From contig OX235270.1 in the NCBI GenBank assembly GCA_944472135.2, forward strand, positions 86,437,168-86,501,167: 64,000 nt of DNA. The letters run 5' to 3'. This DNA is from Trichobilharzia regenti (Eukaryota; Platyhelminthes; Trematoda; Strigeidida; Schistosomatidae). The position numbers and the translations under genes were made by a program. This document shows positions 34,313 to 46,764 of this stretch, in pieces; the stretch's first letter is position 1, and each line of letters begins with the position of its first letter. The notes beneath the pieces were generated by a model. It had not been told where the DNA came from, made no database searches, and saw only the letters and a list, made by a program, of their open reading frames with translations.

Positions 34313-35600
34313 ATTTGTGTTTTTATTGTGTCTAATTTTCCATACTGAAGTTTTTAAAATATTCACGGTGTGAAAAACCATGTAGTATGTTAGAAGATAG
34401 ACGAAGAATGGATATAAATTCCAGAGCCATTTTGTACAGTATTCAAATGGAATGATAATGCGTCATTTTAATTGGTGATGGTGTATTATCGAGTGGAACT
34501 CAGTAGAATTCCACAGTGTTTTGGTTAGTGGGCATCCTTTTTTAGAGTTATTTCAGCATTTCTTCCCAAATCTCTCTGAAACGGGGCTGTAAAATTGCGA
34601 TGAATATAGCTGTATCGTTCCAGTGAATGAATCTTATTGTAATAAAGCATTTTTACAAGAAAAAGCCTGTCATAATTTTGTCTGTTTTTTGAAACTGTCA
34701 GATAGGCTTTGCGAAATGACGTGTACACAATGGATATTTATAAATAGGTGATATCTGTTGGCATGATAAACACATGCCTTTCGTTGCTTTATTGCGTCAA
34801 AAGTGTAAATGATCACAATTCAATAGTGTTGTTTTATTCATAACTCACAAAGGACTGACTGCTGCCCATTTAATGCTGGGTATACACGATTATCAAAAAC
34901 TAACCTTGCCTACACTCTATTTTTGGGCTTAGAACTAGAAAAGTGTTTTTTATTACTGGAAGAAAAAATACAAACAAATGGGTGTTCAATTACCAACAAA
35001 TGTATACAACATGACTACACTGTATGACGGCTGGATATGAAAACTGAAAATATAAACAACATTTACATTTTCTAACAACATGACTACATTCTAATAAACA
35101 TAAGAACTGTATGTGCAGTCAATTTGCCAAACCAAGACTAGTCGGGAAAGACTGATCACGAAGAACATACATACGCCTTTGTACATCTAGATCTACGATG
35201 TCGATTTACAAAAATTACTGCTCAAAGTTTTCACCTTTTAATGAAAACTTCCGTAAAACTAAGAATTCCAAACAAATCTTGCGTTGTAAAAATACTAAGA
35301 ACATATTTTCTTTGTTAATGCTAGATTTAGCTAACTAGCTTTAAAAGGATTATACTTTGACACTTCAGTTTACAGGGGAAACTAACGAATGAGTTTTGAA
35401 GATTCCACCATTGAAAAAGTGTTATTCAACACTGAAAGTGACCATAATATATCTCTGTTTTTGAAAACAAAAAGTATATTTATATTGTTTGAAATAAATG
35501 TAGTCAAAAAGATTCTTATATATTAAATATAGTTAGATGAGGATGAAAAATGAATTAAAAATAAATAATAACTAACACTTATTGCATCGAAGATAGCTTT
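34313..35600. other. AT-rich sequence without recognisable gene
   Basis: No supported feature. Confidence 0.4.
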
Positions 35601-35765
35601 CGTGGCCCAACTGGTCTAGCGGATAATGTTCTAGTGTTTGAAACGATGGCTACTTGGTTCGACTCCTGTTGGGAACACTATCACTCACTGATGAATGCAG
35701 GTACATCAGATGACGAGTCCCAAGCAGGACAAATTGCGTGTCCTGAATACCTCTCTTAGTCACCA
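35601..35765 (+). mobile_element. Sm-alpha-like SINE with hammerhead remnant
   Basis: A tRNA-like 5' part has A box 'tggtctagcgg' near 35612 and B box 'ggttcgactcc' near 35658. A segment follows that resembles the Schistosoma Sm-alpha hammerhead as I recall it: 'ggtacatcagatgacgagtc', 'ccaagcaggac', 'tgcgtgtcctgaatacc'. Family identity rests on recall of the published motif, not on a search. Confidence 0.7.
35699..35745 (+). ncRNA. Sm-alpha-type hammerhead remnant, core broken
   Basis: The core reads ATGACGA where CTGACGA is expected. Stem II GTCC/GGAC is kept around CAAGCA, but the following GAAA is reduced to AAA (G12 lost). The GTC cleavage site and the closing stem I strand 'ctgaatacc' remain. 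Predicted inactive. It differs from the other hammerheads here in having a longer stem III region. Confidence 0.65.
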
Positions 35766-38700
35766 TCCACCGAATTAAGTGAAATGTAATTCAATAATGT
35801 ATTTATGAAACAATACTTTATCCTCTCACTGCTTTAAAACTTTTAGTTAAACTTCAAAAACCTGATGTGAGGTGACATTAAATTTTATTGTGGGAACTAT
35901 TATGTGTTTCGTACATTTCACCTAATTGTAATCAAAGACGATTTTAAAACCAAAGAAAAGGATGATTTTGTAGTCTACTCTTCCCAAGTTTATGAAGAAA
36001 TGATTATGATCAGCAAAAAATTAATGACCGTTGTGATTTCATACACTGTATTACTATGAGAACATCATAAGTGAATAATGATCACTTTCAACTCAGCTGG
36101 ATGAAAGTTAAATAATTTTGACAATTAAGATGATTTTTATATTCATTTGGTCCGAAGTTTTTATTTAGGTACTTACAAAACAACGAACTGGGCGAAGATA
36201 TGCATATATATGTATATATTCCTTCCTATTCCGTTTGAATTAGTTCCAAAACAATGATTCATCACCGATGTATAACTTTTTTTGAAGTAATACTTCAAAC
36301 GTATACCAATCAGACTGTTAGTCAATAGGAAGAAAAAGGTAACTGGAAAGGTGTGAATATTAACGAAAATCAAAAAGTAATTCTGAGATAAGGAAATCAG
36401 ACACTTAGCTTGTCGATGTTGGTAAAATGTCTGTATGATAATAACAGTTAAGTAGAGTGGTTCAATCGAATTAATTTAGGTAGTAACAGCATTTATATAA
36501 TAGTAATGACAATGTCAGTAGGCAGTCAGAAGGATATTAGAGAATATTACCTGTATTATTAAGCATATATTACGTAGACAGCCATGGCAAAGATAAATCC
36601 TACAATACTTTCGCTTTAACTTATTCAAATGAAATCAGACTGCTTCTACTGTGTGTAAAACGGTGAACTTGCAGGGCATGTGAAGGGTCAGATAAAATCC
36701 AATAAATACCTTTAAAAGCCACAGGAATGTCGTCTTGTCGTCTGTTATCAAAAGGTTGCAATAAAGGAAAAGGTACACGCACATAAATATTACACATGAA
36801 AATATTGAGTTAAAGGTAATCATACAAAGAGGATAATTTAGTCAAGTCAAAAAGAATCATGAAGAGTATTAGATCGTGAGTTGACAAACAAGATTATGGA
36901 GACTGTGAACGTTTCATATGATTTTTAACTGCACATTTATTGACTAAACAACTACATGTGTAGGTAGGGAGGTAATACAGAGACGGCGTCTTAAGGTTCA
37001 CTAAAATAACTACTGAAGCTAACTAACTTACTAACTGCCAGCGGCTTTTCTTCACGCTTCTAGTACGAATTATGATGCAATCTGGACTTCCGTTCCTCCT
37101 CTTATCACTTTGTATTACATCGGTTGAAAGCCATTTCAGAAAGTCTCACCGATAAAGCCTTACAAAAAATACTTTTTGACCCAACTATCTGAACTCAACT
37201 GATTTCAAACCACTTCTGCATTCTGCCTTGTGAGTTATTTCGTAATATTTTTCTTTTGCATTTTTCAAATTGATCAGGGCTTTGATTTTGGGCCAATCTT
37301 CTGTATTTATGACGACTACATTCTAGCTTTACCTATGGCTGACTGCACCACCACAATGCATTCATTGCTCGTTTCTTTTAACTGTGACTTTCATACAGAC
37401 ATTGTACTGAATAAAATAAAAGATGCATGATCTTATTTCATTACTATGGTATATATATTTTAGGTAGTCTATAGCTGTAGAGAAGGCATAAAACAACATG
37501 TATACATTTTATACTGCAAACCTTAGTCCTTTGGCCTTGGAAAACATTGTATGGTTAGGACTTTTTACAATTATTTCATTTAAGAAGTGGCTGAGTTTAA
37601 TTTTATTGGTGTAGCGTGATGACGATTTGAGAATGTGAGGTATTCGTAAATCGATTTTGTGGAAGTTATTATTTTAACACTATATACAGACTAAATGCCA
37701 GTTTCCCAAACCCATAAAGATACTGAAAATATTTCTTTTACTTGATAAATTCAAAAAACATCAGTTTTGGGGAAAAAGGGTATCTGATACAAAAATAAGT
37801 TTCAATAGGACTCCCCAACTGAATACACCACAAATATGGGCCTTTATATGAATTCGTAAGGTTAAGATACTAAAATATCTACTTCGAGACAAAAATAATG
37901 GGTTAAACTAGTGCATGAATGATAAGAATCAACTGATAGTTTACTTATATAATTAAAACTTAGTGATAATATTAGTAATCTTAAATATATAGAATAGAGT
38001 TATCAGAATAGAAATAACAAGAAATAATTAAAATCCAGACTTCAAAACATTGAAATGGAAAGAAATTTTTCCACTCTACACAGACAAAACTAGATGGGAC
38101 TGTATTAACAACCTCTACAGTATTGCTAAAAAAAACTTCAGAGATACCTTAAAACATTACTGACCAAATGTAATTGTGAGCATTTGACAGCCAATTAAGA
38201 GAATTCTCTGATAAACCAACTGACAAATATTCTTCCTCTACACACAGCGTCTCTGCTTCTGGAAACACATAAATTGATGTAGTTGGGGTCAAAAGCTCAT
38301 ATTTACCAGTTGTCTGCACTACGCATTCATTGTTATACTAATAATTACCTTCAACTTTTACTTAAATGAAAAGTTACTACAATAAATTTTTAAAAAATAT
38401 GTATTATTGTATTTGAATAAAAATAATTACTCTTGCACTTTTTGCAAACAGCTTGTAACACATTCTGTGTGCGTTAATTAAAAGTTGAAAAGCCTATTCA
38501 TTCAAAATTATATTTTCTTTTTAAGGTTTGTAGGTAGATTTAATGATGTAATGTGTCACTTCATCACAATTTTACTTTCACTTTTATAAAAGCAACTGAA
38601 GAACTACAATTTATCCATTTGAACTTCTGAATAATGATTGCTGTAAGAAGAATTAGCAAAAACCGCTTTTTCTAGGTAACCTGATTAAATTACTAGCCTA

Positions 38701-41302
38701 TTAAATTTTCCACAGAGCATAATGAGTAAAATTCACTAAACTATACTTCGTTTTAGCAATTTGTTAACATCCTTGTAGAATAATCTGTACTCACGTACGT
38801 TTTCCAGTGACTGTTTTAAAGGAAAAAATACGTCTGGTTCAGGGGTATTTTTCAGACCGAACAAAATTCCATCGAATGGCATACCCTAGATTATACTCCC
38901 CACCAGATTTTGTATACGAAGTAGCTGAAAACATGCTGAAGATTTTGTACCGTATATAAGCACGTCCAGAATAAAGGTATGACAATTATTATTTTTGTAT
39001 ACATAAAATGAAAATAATAAATCAGCTTCACTTTCAAAATGTAATAAATACTAAAAATAATTTATTCGATTAGTTTTGAAGATAAGGTTCATGTAGGTTA
39101 TTCCAAGCAGACATTTACTTTTACTGGTGGGTTAATGTACCAAATAAGTCAACTTCACAGCAGTTTGAAGTGTTATGCAATAGTGTGTTACCATCATCAT
39201 CTTTGGCGAATTTTATCTTTATCAGGAGTCTTAATCTACAAGCATTGCTTCCATTATAGCAAAAATCACTGACTATTAACTGACACCTTATAGACTTTAA
39301 TTAAAAACTAAAAACTGTTTTTAGCTCTAAACATTTATATTGAACATGTAATTCACTGAGAAGAGGGTAAATTACAGACAGTAATTTGTGATCATTTTAT
39401 ACTATGTATTAACACTAGTTAGAAGATATGATCTCTTAGATTCACAACTGGTTCCTGAAGGTTATCTATCATACTTAGGAAATCTGACTGTCTTCGATGT
39501 CATTCTATGTGGCAGTAATGTCTGCAGCCAAATCATGAAAAAGCGAATCGTCAGTAATTTTTTATTTCTTTAAGTTTTCCTACACACTTATTCCCTTTAT
39601 TGGTTTTTTCGAACTCTATACGTTTATTTGCAAATATTGGTTTCTGATAAAAGTTAGTTTAAAGTCGACCAAATTCTTTTGAACACCATAGAAGAAAAAC
39701 GTTGATAGCTAGAACTCGTTTCGCTTGTTAAACGTTGGTTTTCCAAAGCATATACATTAAAAGCATTTTGTACATATAATGAATGATGTTCCCTTTCTAA
39801 AGCACTAATAAATTAATAGTGCGTAAATTTACATCTTTGGATATATCGTATGTCTTTGACATATTCTTTAAATGTACACTTCTGATTTTTCCTAAGCAAA
39901 CCTTTAAACAAGTAATAACAACTGAATTATTGATATATCAATTAATAATTCACCCGAAATATATGAAATTTTAGTCACTTCTTTTACTCTGTGATGTCTT
40001 TCGGGCAAAGTTAAAGTATCACGACCCATGAGATGCGAACGCACGAGTGACTCTAAGTCGAACAATCATAAAAATAGTGATTTCTGCAGAAAAATGACGT
40101 TTATTTACAAGAAAATGCATGAAAACACATTATACAGTGTTTCTTCCTCCGACATGACTTAGAAATATGACCAAGTTATAATTACGAGTGTCAGTTTTCA
40201 AGTTGAACCGATTTCTATACCTCTATTTATCAAAGTTATAAACACCCAGTACCCAAACTTTGCTAGACCTATGGCGATCGTGGTTGTATTTCTTCTTTAT
40301 AAAGACCGTTTCATTGATATGAACAGTCACATTAAGTCCTCCTGAAAGCTATGGAACATTATTCATTTTCCAGAATGTTATACTTCTGCAACGCCAATGC
40401 ACAAATGACAACAAGGCCGTTGATCTGACTGGGAAATTAGATATTCATTAATGGCATATAAACAGTATATTACTCAAATGTAGTTTTTTATCTAGCAAAG
40501 AAAGTCCGTAGAAAACAATGAAATAAGTGTGCAACTAACCAGCACGAACACCTATTCGTTCTCTACATTGTGTGCACCTAAATGCGTATCTATCACCAGC
40601 TTCTGAACACATGAAAGCACCCCATAACATCTGCGGCTACGCGCTATCAATTCATTGTCTGAACGGAATCTCAGTGAAATTCGATTCTTAGTTGATAAAC
40701 AGCGTTCGTATTATCTCTATAATAGTGACGAATCCCGTCGTACAACGACTAGCATCGGTTAAAGGTCACTGAAGCGTTGGCACCATTTGACTGTTATGCC
40801 TTAAATTGGCCCTCCTCTAGCATTCTAGGTAGACTTGCTGAGTCTTCATCCACAGTGTCATGGAAAATTATTTTCAGCCTACCACTTACTATACACTTAG
40901 TTATTTTTTCAACAATTCTTACAACTCTAACAAGTGATGCATAGAGTTTTATTGCCTCATTTTTTACGAATTATTTTCCAGATAATTTTTATCAACAGAT
41001 ACATTTGATCTCACTACACCTGACTTAATGTCCACATCGCGAAGTGTAAACAAGGTCAGTAGTTTTATCAGTAGTACTGCAACCAAATGAAAAAGAGACT
41101 CCATTACTTCTTCTAATGACTTAACAGCTATTATTTTGAAGAAATACAGATTGTGAAATTGAGATGTAATAGAATGTAAATAAAAAAATATTTAAATTCA
41201 AAGAAAAGAGGTCCCATAATTTTTACAATTAACAGTCAATAAATGTTGAAAAAATTTAACTTTTATTATTTTGGTGAAGGTTACAAAATACTTAAATTAA
41301 AA
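35766..41302. other. AT-rich sequence without recognisable gene
   Basis: About 5.5 kb with no gene, RNA or repeat I can support. Open frames are short and motif-free, for example at 37230-37430 and 39388-39573. Spacer of the inverted duplication. Confidence 0.4.
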
Positions 41303-42302
41303 AGTTCACTATATCATTGCCTGTCAACATTATTCACTAAGTAAAGAAGATAACAATCCATTGAAATAGACACACTTTCTTCCTGTCTACAACTCTTTCA
41401 CACACTACTTTCAGATAAAATGAAAACTACACTCCTCAGTGTTTACTGTAAGGTGGAAAATATTCAGAGAGTTAGAATGACTGACTGTAGAGAAGAAAGC
41501 GACATTGTCAAATCTGAGTAATTATCATCTGGGGAATGAGTGGACGTGAAGAGTGCAGTTCAAGAGATTGTATTCCGATCACAAAATTACAATGCATGGG
41601 AAGCTGTCATGTGAGGTGAATTCGAAACGCATAAATCAGTAGAGTAGTGACTTTTCTCAACTACTCTTCAAAGCTCCACACATTGTCATTTCTTATATAC
41701 TGTGAGGTATTTTCTTCCATAAGGGAGACTCTCCTCTGATATTTGCTGTTGATCGACAACGTACATGTTGATTTCTCCTTGACTGTGAAAGGACTGAAGG
41801 GAATTTACGAATAGAGATCTAGTTTCCGACTTATGTGTAACCGAAACTACAATGAATTGACGAGTTATTTGCGAGGTAGTTGTAGGTTGAGAGGATTCGT
41901 GGCGGTTGTCACATTTCCACTGAGTCACAAAGTATGTAATATGTGTGCACTTGCTCACTCACTAACTCACTGATTCAGTCACTCACTGACACACACACTC
42001 ACTCACGCACCTACTTACCTACTAACTTGCTTACCTACTTTGTTTATTCCTCACGTATGTCTTCGCAATTATGTATTCATGATTGATTTCTCGGCAAAAT
42101 ATTGACTGCTTACAAGATGTGTGATCAATGAATGAACTTGTGGAAATATGGGTCCCCATGGTTTTCAGTCCGTTCAGATTATTTAACACCACAAATTTTT
42201 TGTTTGATTATTTGAGAAATGAAGTGAGATAAGCAGTGAATGATGATTAGTTTTATTATTGGTAAATTGGTTCGTGACATCATGTCATTATTTAAGTGGT
42301 CA
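41303..42302 (-). repeat. Arm 2 of the 1-kb inverted duplication
   Basis: Reverse complement of 29681-30915 without the SINE. The site matching that insertion ('caaaaaatttgtggtg' in reverse, near 42190) is a clean empty site. Includes the mirrored 90-codon frame and tetranucleotide tract. Confidence 0.9.
41686..41958 (-). CDS. 90-codon open frame in inverted duplication, unknown
   Basis: Same translated product as 30252-30524, no substitutions. Unknown; see that entry for why coding status is doubtful. Confidence 0.2.
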   Translation of the reverse strand: MSKCTHITYFVTQWKCDNRHESSQPTTTSQITRQFIVVSVTHKSETRSLFVNSLQSFHSQGEINMYVVDQQQISEESLPYGRKYLTVYKK

Positions 42303-43119
42303 TTTGAAGGAATTTCCTCTGATCCTTAATTGCTTTGATTCCTAATTGTTTTTTTAAAATATACTATCAGTTTTGATTTAAGTATATGAATGTAAACTTT
42401 TGAATGCAATTCAACATAGAATATTGAAGTTAATTAGAACTGAAAGATTTGTTTTATCCTTCCGTTACTTTGCGTGTAAATCTGAAGCTGTATATGTTTG
42501 GTGGGAAGCAAACTCTGCAATGTGATTCAGTCCTTTTACTAGAACCACTTTCATGGGTTTCTTAAATATTTACTTACGACAATTAAATGGCAAGTATCAA
42601 TTCAAAGCAATTACTATTATTACTTTTCTATGTGGATATTCAATTTGAAATTTTCAGATTCTCTTACATCTGTTTCTTTTATTTATTGTATTGACAAAAC
42701 TTAATTGTCATCTGAGAATGCACGACTTATTTGAGTACCTTGATGAAATACTTTTAAACGGTTCTATTTGTCATCAACTTTCGTAACTTTTATAAACTAA
42801 TAAGAAACTAGCTTAAAAATGATCGAGTTTTAAGTTCCATTTCCGACATCAAGCTATCACACTATTATTATTTACCAAATGTTTGTTTACGTTAATGTAT
42901 CTCTTTGTTCCCATTTTCCTCTTAAACGTTTATTTATCTAATGACATTTTGGTTTTCCGCACTTATTTTTTGTGTCAGTTTGCAAACAACCTGAACAGGT
43001 AATATACAATGTGTGCGCAGGCTTCTTCTTCACGATAAGTGGAAGACCTGCCGATCACTAGTAATACACCTAATTTAGACCAAGGTCCCAATAAATTCCT
43101 ACTGAGGTATATTAACATT
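42303..43119. other. AT-rich sequence without recognisable gene
   Basis: No supported feature. Confidence 0.4.
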
Positions 43120-43485
43120 AACTTATCATCCAGGTTAGACCACGGATTGATATCAGTTAAAGGACTGTTGAAAACCAGGGAGTACTGAACGGCTATTTCA
43201 TTCTACTTTGGGACTCATTGGCATTACGCGCCCACTTGGTTTCGAACCCATGACTTTCCGGCTACAAGGCAAACTCGTTTACGATTCAGCCACTGGGATC
43301 CAATTCAATTGGTCATGAATTCTAACCTTTTCAAATTCGTGAATTTCTTGATTGAGACCAGCACCCATTGTCATCAGTGGGAGCTCCACCCTCACTACCG
43401 AATGGATGGACACCACTGGTTACATCTTTTCACAAGAACTCCAGACACCTTTGTGCTGTAGTCAGTCACTAGAGAGCATCAGATT
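43120..43485 (-). mobile_element. Hammerhead SINE, long but diverged copy
   Basis: In reverse: 5' part (43485 to about 43340) with 'gtaaccagtggtgtccatcc', matching window bases 1-60; then 'ggatcccagtggctgaatcg' (A-box region) and 'catgggttcgaaaccaagtg' (B box); then a degraded ribozyme (43195-43240; core AATGAGTCCC, GAAA kept, GGAC decayed) and 'ttcagtactccctgg'. It shows the full order of this family: 5' module, tRNA-like part, hammerhead, tail. Confidence 0.75.
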
Positions 43486-43494
43486 TATTTTCAA

Positions 43495-43700
43495 GATCAA
43501 TGTCTCTATTGATGTTTTTCATTGACTTGAAATATGAACTTTCTTGTTATGTTATTCACGTTTTATTAGCCGCTAAATGTGGTCTTTATTATTGTGTTTG
43601 TTAATTGCTTGGTCACTCGAGTACCAGGTTATAGAAATTATGTGGCATTTTTAATGTTTCCTCAATTTAAAATTTCTACATTATCCCAGTCAAAGAGGTG
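43495..43700 (-). pseudogene. PLE C-terminal and 3' UTR remnant (inverted copy)
   Basis: The reverse strand reads FDWDNVEILN from about 43695, then a stop, then non-coding sequence 'aacaagaaagttcatatttc', 'aagtcaatgaaaaacatcaa' matching 9660-9900 and 43765-44255. It points away from the forward copy that begins 65 bp to the right, so the pair is head to head. Confidence 0.55.
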
Positions 43701-43764
43701 TCCATAAATATCTACATGTATATCTACATATCGATGCATATAGATAGATAGTTATAGATACTTA

Positions 43765-44255
43765 CGGAGGCCAATTTGATTGGAATAATGTAGGAGTTTT
43801 AAATAGAGGAAGCAACAAAAATGTCAGGGAATTCCTAGAACGCAATACTCAGGTGTATAAGTAGTTTACAAACACATCATTATTTACTGGTGTGCATCGA
43901 TGGCACAGCGGTAGAATGCCCGCCAACCGCACAGGTGGTCCGGGGTCCGATGCTCCGCTGATGCACTCCTCCCTTACCTCACTAAAAAAGTTTTAAGACT
44001 GCTAAAGAGTGGAGGTTGGGTATGAGCCTAGCAACCCTATCCTGTAAAAATAAACACCACTACTACTAAAACTTTAAGGCTCTAGCTTGTAGCCGTATGT
44101 TCCACTGAGGACGTACAGGAATAAAATAATTATAATAAATTTACCAATTAATAAAAAAGTCATACGACAAGAAAGTTCAAATTCCAAGTCAACAAAGATG
44201 GTCTGTAGAGACGTATAATAATAACCAGTCATGAGAATGGTTGCCAAAAGCACCA
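43765..44255 (+). pseudogene. PLE C-terminal and 3' UTR remnant, split by SINE-A
   Basis: Bases 43765-43893 and 44138-44255 follow 9660-9900 ('attggaataatgtaggagtt', 'cgacaagaaagttcaaattc', 'caagtcaacaaagatgg'). The SINE at 43894-44137 interrupts it. Short frames only. Confidence 0.6.
43894..44137 (+). mobile_element. SINE-A nested in PLE remnant
   Basis: Head 'gcatcgatggcacagcgg' with a damaged B box (ggtccgatgct), body 'tgagcctagcaacccta', 'actaaaactttaaggctcta', tail 'ccgtatgttccactgaggac' and an AATA-rich end. Complete in module order. The uninterrupted relative at 9660-9900 confirms the insertion. No clear TSD. Confidence 0.8.
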
Positions 44256-44544
44256 AGAAATATAATTTAATTCATCCAATTCACTGTAACAAATATGAGT
44301 TTAAAATATGTAGATCCCCTATTATTATTATTGTTCCCTTGGGTTCCTAGTGGAACATAGGGCTTCAACTGCACGTCTCCACTTGCTTCTGTCTTCTATT
44401 GTACTTTTTATCTGCATCCATGTCAGTACATACTGTTTCAACTCCTCTTCACACGATCTCCTCCATGTCGCCCCTTCACTGACAACCCACTCGCCGCCTG
44501 CTTCCCTTTCGGGTTCCACGCGAGCAATGGCCTGACGCGCGATG

Positions 44545-45162
44545 TCACCCAGCGGCGAGCTCCTCAGTGAGTGTCAGATCCATCTCCACTTTCTCCTGTA
44601 TATTTGTTGGTTGGCAATTGGTTGGCGATTGGTTTGTTTGTTCCCATAGTTTCTTGTTGGTGATTCTTTCCGACCATCTGATCTTCAGTATAGAGTGAAG
44701 ACAGGTGTTAATAAAGGTCTCAAACAGGCTGTTGGAAATATTCTTATTGACCCGCCCTTCAAGTCTCTTATTCTTATAGAAGAACTGACTGACATGACGT
44801 TTGTATTGAAAATCCGAATTTTGTTGGTGATGCTGAGTGACGAAGATTTCCAGATTGGTTTCAGGCTGATGAATGTGTTTCTCGCCTTCCCGATTCTCGC
44901 TCGATTTGACATCCTCGTCCGTTCCCCTGTCTGCAGTTGAGACAATGCTCCCTAGATAAGTGAATGAAGTAACCTCTTTCAAATCCCTCCCGTTGATGGT
45001 GATTGACGCTGGATGTTTTCTGTTGTTGTTGTTGGTTGGTTGGTTATTTTCATAACCTCCGTCTTGTCTATGTTCACCTGGAGTCCTGTCTTCGCCGGCT
45101 GCTTCTTCGACCAGTTTGTCGGTTTTCGCTTGTAAGTCTTCGATTTGTGTGACATCAAACAT
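44545..45162 (-). pseudogene. RTE C-terminal region
   Basis: The frame 45162-44545 follows the RT active site: DLQAKTDKLVEEAA, SITINGRDL, TSFTYLGSIVSTADRGTDED (the typical post-thumb 'F-YLGS' block of RTE/CR1-like elements), then a shift to SLFETFINTCLHSILKIRWS and a C-terminus ending in TLTEELAAG. The overlapping frame 44945-44685 holds the middle part (ARNTFISLKPIWKSSSLS), so there are internal frameshifts. Confidence 0.8.
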
Positions 45163-46764
45163 AAATCATCCCGCGCGAAATCCAGGTCTTCTAGGTTCTT
45201 CACGTCGGTCCAGGATATCCCTGTCTTCTCGTTTCCCACTGTCTGACGCATAATCCAGTCCACCACAATTAGGAATATCATTGGTGATAATAAAGCACCC
45301 TTGTCTGACTCCTGTGTTTACTCCAAACGCCTCGCTGAGTCTTTTGTTGTGGATCACTTGACATGTGCCGTTGTCGTACAGCTGTTGAATAAGGTTGATG
45401 AATATTTGGGGTACGCCATAGTACTCGAGTAATTTCCAAATTACTTCACGGTCAACGCTGTCGAAGGCCTTCTCAAAGTCTATAAAGTTGAGGTAGAGGT
45501 TTGATTGCCATTCCATGCTTTGTTCGATGATGATGCGTAGAGTTGCAATTTGGTCAGTACATGATTTGCCTTTCCTGAATCCAGCTTGTTCTGGTCGGAG
45601 TTCTGTCTCCAGTGCGTCCTTTAATCTCTCCAGGATGATGCGACTCAGGATTTTACTTGGCGTCGATAGGAGCATGATTCCTCGCCAGTTCTTGCAGAGT
45701 CCTAAGTCGCCCTTCTTTGGTAGTTTCACGAGGTAACCTTTCCTCCAGTCAGTAGGCACCTTTCCCTCCTTCCAGACCTTTTGCAATAATGGAGTCAGCA
45801 TGTCTGCTGTAGTCTCTGGGTCTGCTTTCAGTGCTTCAGGGGGTATTCCATCTGGTCCGGCTGCTTTTCCAGCTTTCAGAAGTTTGATTGCGTTCAAGAC
45901 TTCAGCTCTCGTTGGAGGATTGGTGTCAACTTGCAGTTGTGTGCGCGCTGTTGTTGGTATTTCTGGACGGGTTGCAGGTGATGGTCGGTTCAAGAGTCCT
46001 TTGAAGTGATCCGCCCATTGTTTAATCTGTTTTTCTTCCTTGGTAATGGGCTTCCCTTGGCTGTCTTTTATAGGTTTCGCTTGTGTTGGTCTCTTCCCGG
46101 ATAGAGATTTGGTTATCTGATATAGTGTCCTCAGGTCCCTTTTGCCTGCTGCCTTCTCAGCTTCAGTGGCCAGGTTGTCGTAGAATCGTCTTTTGTCCTT
46201 CCTAGCACTCTTCTTCACTTCTTTGTCCAGTGCTGTGTAAGTTGAGCTCAGCGTCTCCTTCTCCTGTCCGTCCTTGCATTGAATCATTTTCTCTTTCACC
46301 ATTCTCCTCTCTTCTATTAATTTCCAAGTGTCCGTTGAGAGCCATTCCTTGTCTTGTCTCTTCTTTCTTCCTAGAACCGTTGAACACGTTTCGTTGAGAA
46401 TCGCCTTCAGAGACTTCCAATGTTCTTCCACGCATGATTCTTCAGTGATGTCGCGTAGTGTTTCCTGCTTTGCTCTGACAGTTGCAGTGAAGTGTCTTTT
46501 GTGGTTGTGTCCTTCAGTTTGAGTGTTGAACTTGCATTGTGGCCTATCCCCAGCTATCCTCGAGGCTTTTAGTTTCACCTTGAAAGTCCCTTGTACTAGA
46601 TAGTGGTCTGAACCCACATCTGCTCCTCTCCTTGACCTTGTGTCCAGTAGGCTCCGTCTCCACTTTCTTGAAATTGAGATGAAGTCTATTTGTTCTTGGT
46701 GTTTCCATCTGGTGAAATCCATGTCGTCTTGTGTATATCCTTGTGTTTGAACACCCACCACCAA
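44979..46764 (-). pseudogene. RTE reverse transcriptase, frameshifted, catalytic loop altered
   Basis: The 532-codon frame 46764-45166 holds GSDHYLV (end of endonuclease), a basic linker, KAAGPDGIPPEALK, CKNWRGIMLLSTPSKILSR, PEQAGFRKGKSCTDQ, NFIDFEKAFDSVDR and NTGVRQGC. There a frameshift near 45290 moves the reading to 45281-44979 (MIFLIVVDWIMRQ onward). The polymerase motif expected as FADD reads F-A-R-D-D because of a three-base insertion at 45165-45179. That would place Arg inside the metal-binding turn, so polymerase activity is unlikely even without the frameshift. Confidence 0.85.

Noticed and set aside
29681..42302. Polinton/Maverick-type element with 1-kb terminal repeats
   Set aside because: Geometry fits, but the interior has no integrase, polymerase B, protease or ATPase, only a dead RTE and empty AT-rich DNA.
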